This document shows, one piece after another, positions 55,422 through 64,000 of a DNA stretch of 64,000 nucleotides. The notes beneath the pieces were generated by a model that made no database searches, had not been told where the DNA came from, and saw nothing but the letters and a program-made list of their open reading frames with translations. The number at the start of each line of letters is the position of its first letter. Positions within the stretch are counted from its first letter, which is position 1. Origin of the DNA: Berberis thunbergii (taxonomy: Eukaryota > Streptophyta > Magnoliopsida > Ranunculales > Berberidaceae); NCBI GenBank assembly GCA_003290165.1, contig QNQO01006937.1, positions 496,001 through 560,000 on the forward strand. The letters run 5' to 3'. Made by a program: the position numbers and the translations under genes.

Positions 55422-55600
55422 ATGTCTAACTCCAGAGTTTTGGGTGGCAATCCCTTGATGTTTATGAAGCTTTCTTCATGCTCAAAAGGGTGACACGCAT
55501 GACCTTGGACAACATTTGTTACGACTACTTTGCCAAATGATTTGAAGATTGTTCTCCCCGGAGATGGCGATATCCTTATCACCTATACATGGATACATTG
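55422..55600 (+). pseudogene. Element C antisense ORF, N-terminal part, copy 2
   Basis: ATG at 55422, with the TATA box (cctataaaaagg) near 55325. Deletions, first near 55452, break the frame after about 11 codons. The region is in the patch of dense single-base deletions. Confidence 0.65.
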
Positions 55601-56063
55601 CCCCGATAATGGTCCAGCAAGTTTGGCGTTTACTCCTTAGGCACCTAACCTCTTTGGTCCCCTTCACTGTAAACATTCGTTGTCAATGAGGACGTTGTTT
55701 CTCTCATGAATGTGTTCCTCTGCTGACTTCTTGGGTAAGAGACTATCCAGATTCTTGTCATTCTTAGGTGGTGGTTGTTGACTTTAGCAAGACTATCGGC
55801 TCATTAGTGCAAGAAACTCGTGTGAAGCATAATCTGATCTATGGAGATCTTTGTGGTTGCCTCAGTGGTTGGGCTTTGTTTGTTCTACTTTCATGATTGG
55901 ATCAATTTAGCCTTGTAGATAGCTCTTCTGTCGAAGTGCTGACGCTCAGCGTTGTTTTAGCTCTGATCTGTGCTAGTAACCATGTTTCACAACTCTGCTA
56001 GTTTGACAAAATTTGTGTTTTTCTCTAAGGGGAACTTATGTTCCCCATGGACGACGCCAAAAC

Positions 56064-56645
56064 TGATGTGTCCAAATCTCCCTGTAGATTTTTTACCTCA
56101 AAGACGAACAATAGTAACTAGAGACCACGATTGTGGTGCCAAAGGCACTCCGATGGTAAAGTCAGGCACTAAACAGGGATGGAATACACTGATAAAATAG
56201 GGTTGCATGTTGTACCTTTCTAATCTGTTGTTCACCTTATATAATGAGTGTTCACTCTTTTACCAACTCTACTACTGAGAGCTGATGGAGGGAGGAGATC
56301 TAATTTAGTATCTTACCGTCCATACTAAGTCCTCTTTGACACCTGACTCTAATTTGGACTCAATACTTGATTGGACCAAGAATCGTGCAAATGGACCCTA
56401 GGCATGCTTTTGCCCATATATCAGTGTTCAGGTCTTATTGTCTTGGACCAAACTCCAAGATTTGTGCCATACGAGGCCTGCGTAATCTAGGTTTGGGCAC
56501 CTGACTTATGAGCTGAACAGTAATTAGTCTGGGTCTAGGCTGACCTGACTTGCGCTTGCATTAGACCAAATTAGGGTTTTTTCGTATTAGCGTCAACCCG
56601 TGCCACATGTTCAGTTACGAATGGTCGATTGTTTGATGTCCGATT
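56064..56645 (-). repeat. Element A 5' LTR, copy 3
   Basis: Counterpart of 19862-20455, shortened by several single-base deletions in its first 270 bases and then identical to copy 2. The leader and primer-binding region precede it at 55601-56063. Confidence 0.8.
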
Positions 56646-56754
56646 AACTTTAGATTGTGTTGTTGCTTGGGATCCAATATGCATAGTTATTTATCTATAC
56701 AACTAAATGAATATGCATGTGCTGAGAACGAGCTCCAAATCGAGTTCAATTACA

Positions 56755-57460
56755 GGCGGTGTGTACAAGGCCCGAGAACGAATTCACCGCCGTATGGCTG
56801 ACCGGCGATTACTAGCAATTTCGGCTTCATGCAGGTGAGTTGCAGTCTGCAATTCGAATTGAGGACGGGTTTTTGGGGTAAGCTCACTTTGTCTCGGCCA
56901 TGGTAGCACGTGTGTCGCCTAGGGCATAAGGGGCATGATGACTTGACGTCATCCTCACCTTCTTCCGACTTATCACCGACAATCTGTTCAGGGTTCCAAA
57001 CTCAACAGTGGCAACTAAACAGAAGGGTTGCGCTAGTTGCGGGACTTAACCCAACACCTTACGACACAAGCTGACGATAGCCATGCACCACCTATATCCG
57101 CGTTCCCGAAGGCACCCTTTTCTTTCAAGAGGATTCGCGACATGTCAAGCCCTGGTAAGGTTCTTTGCTTTGCATTGAATTAAACCACATGTTCAACCGC
57201 TTGTGCAGGCCCCCGTCAATTCCTTTGAGTTTCATTCTTGCGAACATACTCCCCATGCGGGATAGTTAACGCGTTAGCTACAACACTGCACGGGTTAATA
57301 CGCACAACACTTAGTATCCATCGTTTACGGCTAGGACTACTGGGGTATCTAATCCCATTCGCTCTCCTAGCTTTTGTCTGTCAGTGTCGATCCAGCAGAG
57401 TGCTTTCACCTTTGGTGTTCTTTCCGATCTCAGTGCATTTCACCGCTCCATTGAAAATAA
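56755..57460 (-). pseudogene. rrn16: Plastid 16S rRNA fragment, copy 3
   Basis: I see no difference from copy 2 over the fragment, including the cgggtt state and the retained CpG bases. Confidence 0.85.
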
Positions 57461-57533
57461 GACGCACATAGTTACGTAAACTAGTTCTTGATATAGGTTT
57501 TGCCATATTTTATAATCTCATAAAAATGTGTCA

Positions 57534-57765
57534 AAGATAATAGGGTCGCTATGCTCGTTACTAAACTTGTTGAAAAGATGAAATATAACCAAGGTATATC
57601 TTTTTTATCAGAGGCTGAATCAATTATCAGAAGAAGAATTAGGCCCAAAATTAGGATACATTCTGGGATAATAAAACTTCCATGGAAGAAATGAAAATGA
57701 AACTCTTTCATAAATAATCTTGTAGAATCTAGATTGAAGTTTTCATTTTGTACATGCCAGATCAT
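57534..57765 (-). pseudogene. ndhB: ndhB 5' fragment, copy 3
   Basis: Open frame with one difference from copy 1 (IDSAS in place of IDSVS). The A missing in copy 2 is present. Confidence 0.9.
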
Positions 57766-58170
57766 GAATTAGTAATTGCATCCAATCTCCAAAAAAGTCT
57801 CAATTGTTTTGAAATTTTGATTCTTGGAATTGGAATATTTAAGGAATCCCCATGAATATGATCAAACCTTATTCCAAGGTATTTACATATTTACATGAGA
57901 TTCCTCTTTATTATTCTTAAGCAAGCCCCCGTTAGGGCTTAGTTGATCCATGGTTTATGTTTCATCTTTCGTTTCCTTTTCGTTTGCTTCGAGAAAGATA
58001 TCGATCAATTCCGATTCTTTATTTTTCTATTGATTATTTTCTGATCGAGATGTATGGATCCATGGATTTATGTGTCTATATAGATCTTGTTCATGGATTA
58101 ACGAAAATATGCAAATAGAGCCCCAATGATAGATTGATGATTGATTACAAATATCTATGATCCGCCTTCT

Positions 58171-58395
58171 CTATAAAGGGCCAGAAATACCTTGCTCACG
58201 TATCATTAGGAAGTGCATTAACATAAATACGATAGTAAGAAGAGATAATACAAAAGTGTGTAAACTATAAAAACGAATCACAATAGATTGACCCACACTA
58301 GCACTTGCACGTAATAACTTGACCAGGGGCGGTCCCATTACAGGAAAAGCATCGGGTACACCTGTAGACGTGCCAATTAGTTCAACTTTCAACAA
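58171..58395 (-). pseudogene. petB: petB 3' fragment, copy 3
   Basis: Translation identical to copies 1 and 2. The spacer 58396-58833 follows as before. Confidence 0.9.
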
Positions 58396-61300
58396 AATAT
58401 GGATTTATTGTGTCAGGATAAAAGTCGTTGTGTGTCATGTATAGTCTAAAGTATTATATTTGTTTTATATGAGCTTAATATTGATTACATGCTAAAATAT
58501 ATAATGAAATCCAATGAATAAATAAACATAAGAATGGCTCGAACTACAACGACTCCAACACAAGGGAGACATATGTAAATTCCTAATTTACATAAATCGT
58601 TGAAATAAAAATAATAGCCATAAAAGTAGTTAAAAATCTAAAATTAAAGGCTATTTGATATAGTACAAAACCGTGATACTAGAACGACATTGTTAAATTG
58701 ACCTGAATTACTTATTTGTATAAATCTCTAACTTGCAGGATAAGGAAAAAAATGAGAGCATAATCCAAATAAAAGTTAAGACATATTTTGCATAAGATTA
58801 TATCATTAATTGTTTCACATTCTACTTTGTATCTGATAATACATCAAATAAGTCTGTCATCACAGCCGTACACGTGGTAGATATTGTCCACCACAAGGAT
58901 CAAATATATATCCCAAAACCAGGCCAATTCATAAAGCCCAGAAAGGGAAAATCCAGTCACGAGAGCCTAAGCAGGGTCTGTTAGAATAAATCATAGACAA
59001 AGGCTCAGATCCAGGCCTAATAAAGTTCTCCCTTAAAGAGGATGAACGTTATAGAGAAAAAGAGTCGTGGAGGGAGTTACACATCCAAGTAAGTATTTCA
59101 TAAAGGAGGAGACTGTTACAAGAACGTTTCCCATCGTTGCGCCTCATATGCTTAAGCCACGCAGGGAATTAACAACGACCATTATATAAGGTAAATGGAT
59201 CATTTGACAAAGGTATGCAACTTTAACTAAGTTATGTCTAGATTTATCTCCATATCTATCTGAATTACTGACTTAAGCATCGAGAATGCCTTCAACCACC
59301 AAAAAGGTGGTATTTGGCAATCCAACATTTGTTTCGCAGGTCAAACTCACAGAAGACCAGATTTTGGATGCATCGGTTTGGCATTATCTGTGGGGACTGA
59401 CAGTTTCCATTCAAAAAGAGAGTCTGCAGTAAGAAACTTCCTTAGTTCTGATTAGTGATTAAGAAGTTTTTAGAATAAATGGAACAGTCTACAAACCCTC
59501 AACCTAGCAACGATCAAGCAATCCTCCAACTAATGAAGCTGAATTGTCAACACTGCATGATTCTAATCCAGCGACGACCATCAGGCCAATCACGCCTGAC
59601 AACCCACAACATGTAATAGCCCAAACATCCCAAACATCTGGTGGCGCCACCATGGACCCTCGTGTGGATCTAATCATGGCTCAGATGGACCATATGATTA
59701 AAATGGTGGACAAACTCACCCAAGAGTTCACTCAATTTACGGACCTTGTCCAAGCGTCACCCCAAAAAAACTCTGCCAACCAAGTCCAAATAAGTATTGA
59801 AGTTCCTGTTGAACCTTAGCAAGTGAATCTCGAAAGCAGTGAACCACCAGAAAATGTCTCTCCATAGAATGATGGAACATCTGCTGAAATCCCATTCATA
59901 ATCGGGGTCAAAGGTCCTACCGTGATGTACGAATTGGCCAGACCACCATTCTCTAACACACTCATGGAGACTGCTATGCCAAAAAAGTTCACCCACTAAA
60001 GTTTGAAGTGTACGATGGTACCACTGATTGACAGACCACCTACGACATTCCACCACATGATGGCGTTGAACGAAAACACAGAATCAATCCTATGTTGAAC
60101 ATTTCCGACCAGTCTCACCTCCACAGCAATAAGTTCGTTCAACAGCCTACAACCAAGGTCGATAGACTCCTTCCAGGCTTTAGCTACTGCCTTCATCATA
60201 AGATTTATTGGCAATCAAAGGATAAGGAAAGGACCACACTACCTGCTTCATATCAAATAAAGCCCGAGGAGACAATAAAGGAATACGTCACTCATTTTAC
60301 TAATGAGTTGACAATGATCGACGGCTGCAGTAACGACACGGCCAATGCCACTTTTACCTCCGATTGAAGATAGGACCATTTTTTAATTTTCTGAACCTAG
60401 ACCTTCAAAGAACATGGCGACTTTATTGAAGACTACCCAGAAACACATCACTCTCAAGGAAATGGTGGCCGCTAGGAAGAAAAATGAATCTGAGAGGGGG
60501 AAGGCCACTCAAGGAGGCGGGAAAGAAAATAATAAAGAATGAGGGATGACAGACCACCGGGAGGAGAACATTCAGCCAAAGAGACATCGGACCAATGCAA
60601 GATCCGAGTTCAAGAAGCAAAAGCGCAAAAAACTGCAATAAACAAGGCCCAGGCATGAACGGGTAACAACTGTGGTGAAAAAGACACATATGATACACGA
60701 CCTTGAAAAACAAGTCGGGCAAGCATACTGAAATCTATTGTGAAATAGGAAGACATCAACTGGCAGCTCAAAATGAGAGGCGACTCGAAAGAGCGAGATA
60801 AGCGCAATTACTGCTCTTTGCACAAAGATCATAGACACAACACCGAAGACTCAGAGAATTCAGAGAGGGCGACTCGAAGAATTCATCGGACTATCAGATA
60901 AGCATCCCAAGGGAAAAGAGAAGGTGGATACCACTGCGGGATTGAAGAGCAGCCCAGAAAACTATATACGCCTTACACAGTGTAGTCGAAAGAAGCAAAC
61001 AACCAAGTGAACCAAAGAGATGATCAATAACACCTCCCAATCGAACTGATCTATATCGAAGTAGGAGCACCAACACCATCAAACGAGATCAGAAAAACCA
61101 TTACGACTGAGAAACACGAAGAAACTTGCTCCTTGAGCGAGGATCAACCAGCTGACGTAATCTGAAGCCCTTATTGACAGACGCAAACTTGATCCACATT
61201 ATCCATAAAAAAAAGGCCAACAACGCCTCTTCCATTATAACAATGGAAGTGACGCAAATACATTTAATTCAATGAATAAAACTCGATACTAAAACGCATG

Positions 61301-61919
61301 ACAGCCTTGGCAGTTGGTGCTTATGTGAGCGTGAATGAACAATTTAGTACTGGATTCTATTTTGCTCGTCGGTATCGCATGTCAAGAACACACATCCAAG
61401 GATTTGATTAAGAAGCATCCAATTTTATTAGCTACCTCATGACAACAATATACGACTATCAAAACAACAGGAGAATCGCGAAAGAAGACAAGTGGCAACG
61501 AACAATTAGTCCACTGGCAGACAAGCATACTTCAGAACAATTCGAAACCAAACCCGACGATCAAAAACCAGTACAATTCGAACCAATAAGGCACATAGGA
61601 ACCACCCCCTATCATTGTAAGAAACGATGTTAATCGAGCAGCAGTCAGAAAAACTCAATGCATATTCACAAACGGACTATACAACACATTATAACTTTAT
61701 GGGAAGAAAATGACAACTACTACTATTAAATTGTTGAGGCACACGAAATGGGATTATCATAAAACTCCGAGTTCAAACATTCCATCTTATGCCCGAGCAA
61801 TAAAATTAAGGCAATAAAGCCAAACAATGTTACGCAATCGGCATGTCGATCCACGAGCAAAAGGTCAAGACACCATAAGTCAGGCACAAACATCAAACTT
61901 CTGGTTTGATCAATCCATG

Positions 61920-62520
61920 AAGTAAAAGTTGGGACGAACAAGTCTACTTACTTCGTAAAAAAACTTCGGGTCAACTAGTATGTCAGGACCAACAAAGTAA
62001 AAGTTGGGAAGAACAGTCAACTTAATCTAAAAACTTTGGGTCGACTAATATGTCAGACCAACGAAGTAAACGTTGGGACAAACCAGTCAACTTACTCGTA
62101 AAAAACTTTGGGTCGACTAGTATGTCGAACTAACGAAGTAAAAGTTAGTATGAACAAGTCAACTTAATCGTAAATTTTGGATCGACCAAGTATGTCAAAC
62201 CAACGAAGTAAAAGTTGGGGACGAACCAGTAAACTTACTCGTAAAAAACTTTGGGTCGACTAGTATGTCTGAACCAATGAAGAAAAGTTGGGATGAACAA
62301 GTCAACTTAATCGTAAAAACTTCGGGTCAACTAATATGTCTGACCAACGAAGTAAAAGTTGGGGACAAAAGAAGCCAATTTACACATAAAAACCTTTTAT
62401 TTCATTAGTATTGTTAGACCAGCGAGTAAGAGTTTGGGACGAATAAGTCAACTTATTTTAAACTCCTTTAGGTTGACTAATATGTTGAACCACGAAGTAA
62501 AAAATCAGGACAAATAAGTC
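61920..62520 (+). repeat. Element B alternating tandem array, copy 3
   Basis: Same units and order as copies 1 and 2, with scattered single-base insertions such as gttgggg for gttggg. Confidence 0.8.
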
Positions 62521-62989
62521 CAAAATATGTTCACAAAGTCTGATGGTTTTATCGACGCGCCAAAATAGATAATACGTCTACAAGAGATTTAACACACAAG
62601 TCAAGACTTACTCAGGCAACTTTCTGAAGTGACCAAACACGTCCGATCACAAAGTAGACATGCAAGAATCTTAACGAGTAAAAATGAAACCAGTACAGCT
62701 TCACAGCACAATCGACAATACCGAATAAATAAAGACTTCGGAGGATCAAATAAATGAGTACAATAAGCAGAAAATACTGACAAACCTAAATTATCAGAGT
62801 AGGGATAATGCATTGTAATGAGGTGAGCACTCACCTATCATTTACAATTAATCAATGCGATTGATCCATAAATGAATCACGACTTCAACAGGGAAAACAT
62901 GCGAAGCATAAAATAAAAGGCAAAAATACGATTATCAAAAGAAAAAAAATTATTCCATAAATCATTATGTTACTTCCGAAAAAGAAGAT

Positions 62990-64000
62990 AGAACAGCTAG
63001 AGAAGAGATATTAAAAGTAATTGACAACAAAGAGCATCCAATGGAAAAGGGGCAACAATGTCAATAGTAGGAAGGAGACGAGGTTCTCTCTTCAAACAAT
63101 AAGAGTAGATGATGGAGCTAGATTGGAACGAGAAGAGAATGATGATTCTTCATTCGCTGGATCACTCGAGTGACCTGAAATACCTTCCTCACTATCTTCA
63201 TCCTCAAAAACTTGATCAACCCAGATAGCAATACTTGGATAAATCAACGCCCATTCCCTCTCAATAGTCAAGAAGCTCGACTCGACCATTTAACAATCCT
63301 TTCCAATCCTCCACTTCCGCAATCCTCAACCTATTTTGGTTGCAACAAGCTCATTCTTTAGCTGAGATGAGTTTGTCCTTCAACGGTGGTCAACTTTGTG
63401 AAAATATCGTAACTAACTTCGTCAAAACATAGTTGTTAACTGCTTACCCGCTCCTCAATGATCTGACGGCTAACGAATTGCTCAATAACTGAACATGTGG
63501 TCTCATCATGACCAGCTTTCTCAATGGATAATTCACTCTCCACCTCATCCAACCGAGTACGAACTCCATTTAATTCATCCACCAAAGACTCAAGCTCAGT
63601 TGCAGGCCTATCTTGTGCTGCTTTCACCTCTCTGAAAAAAGCTTGAGCAGCCCCAGCTGCCCTCTTTACTCCGCGCACTGCGCTTTCAACACGCCCCAAC
63701 TGACAAGGATATGAGAAGACACCAATAATTGCCACTGCCATCTTCTTCTCAAGAGCAACCACCTGTCTACGACCAACATGAATAATCTGACCTCATCACC
63801 CCAGCATAAGTAAGGTGGTTCATCCCATCCATTATCTGCTTGAGACCATAGTTGAGAATAACTGCTAGGCTCCCACACAGTCATCGGGGGCCTCTCCACC
63901 ATCCTTCTATGCCTCGTTGATCAACTTGTCCTGCACGTCATTTTAGCAAACTAACAAAACTTTCCATCCAACTTATACGAATGCCTTCCGGGTTGGGCTC
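62990..64000 (-). pseudogene. Element B antisense ORF C-terminal part, copy 3
   Basis: Readable pieces are at 63289-63092 (VDQVFEDEDSEEGISGHSSD) and 63762-63436 (ELESLVDELNGVRTRLDEVE), the second coiled-coil-like. Single-base insertions break the frame more often than in copies 1 and 2. The rest of the ORF is outside the window. Confidence 0.65.

Larger units (their letters stand above)
37514..55600. repeat. Tandem array copy 2 (18.09 kb)
   Basis: Same content and order as copy 1. The left junction fuses the element C antisense ORF to element A gag leader within ccccgataatggtcc. Differences from copy 1 are scattered substitutions plus many single-base length changes in 43-55 kb. Confidence 0.9.
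55601..64000. repeat. Tandem array copy 3, truncated by the window
   Basis: Begins with the same junction (ccccgataatggtccagc) as copy 2. It covers the part equivalent to 19382-27791 of copy 1. The first 700 bases are rich in single-base deletions, and the last 2.5 kb are rich in single-base insertions. Confidence 0.9.
58834..64000 (+). mobile_element. Element B, copy 3, truncated by the window
   Basis: 5' LTR at 58834-59375, gag remnants at 59480-60900, tandem array at about 61920-62520, and the C-terminal half of the antisense ORF on the minus strand from about 62990. The 3' LTR lies beyond the window. Confidence 0.85.

Overview
This is nuclear DNA of a flowering plant. It is AT-rich and dominated by nested transposable elements: Ty3/Gypsy elements of Tat-like type, L1-type LINEs, a hAT element, a Pack-MULE-like element, a SINE and a MITE. 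Fragments of plant gene families (FAR1/FHY3-related, pectinesterase, USP-domain kinase) and decayed pieces of plastid DNA (rrn16, ndhB, petB) also occur. I cannot name the species. No intact, confidently functional protein gene is visible; nearly every coding stretch is a fragment or carries lesions.

Region 1 (1-11,217) is single-copy and gene-fragment-rich. It holds an orphan pectinesterase exon (821-990, minus), a FAR1-related gene with an internal deletion (2817-4561, minus, with leader and intron out to about 5290), and a small gene for a possible plastid-targeted protein of unknown function (5946-6463, plus, one frameshift). It also holds a tRNA-derived SINE with exact target-site duplication (6930-7042) and a Pack-MULE-like element (7894-9722) with a 9-bp duplication. 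That element carries a kinase 5' fragment and a young MITE with 45-bp inverted repeats.

Region 2 (11,218-20,455) is one complete but degenerate Gypsy element on the minus strand (element A). A hAT element (12,288-16,013) is inserted in it, and a 5'-truncated LINE (about 12,390-14,829) is inserted in the hAT. Each level has its own target-site duplication, so the order of events can be read.

Region 3 (19,382-64,000) is a head-to-tail tandem array of an 18.1-kb unit: copy 1 at 19,382-37,513, copy 2 at 37,514-55,600, and a partial copy 3 at 55,601-64,000. Each unit contains the 5' end of element A, a mosaic of plastid-derived DNA, and a pol-less Gypsy element (element B) with a long antisense ORF. 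These are followed by an old LINE interrupted by an ORF1-only LINE, and the 3' LTR plus antisense-ORF start of a third Gypsy element (element C). The same breakpoint joins both visible junctions.

The copies differ largely by single-base insertions and deletions clustered in patches. That pattern looks like unpolished long-read consensus, so frameshifts in copies 2 and 3, and the copy number itself, should be treated with caution. The most informative parts are the tandem amplification and its junction, the antisense ORF that stays readable inside otherwise dead elements, the Pack-MULE, and the patchwork LINE 5' junction.
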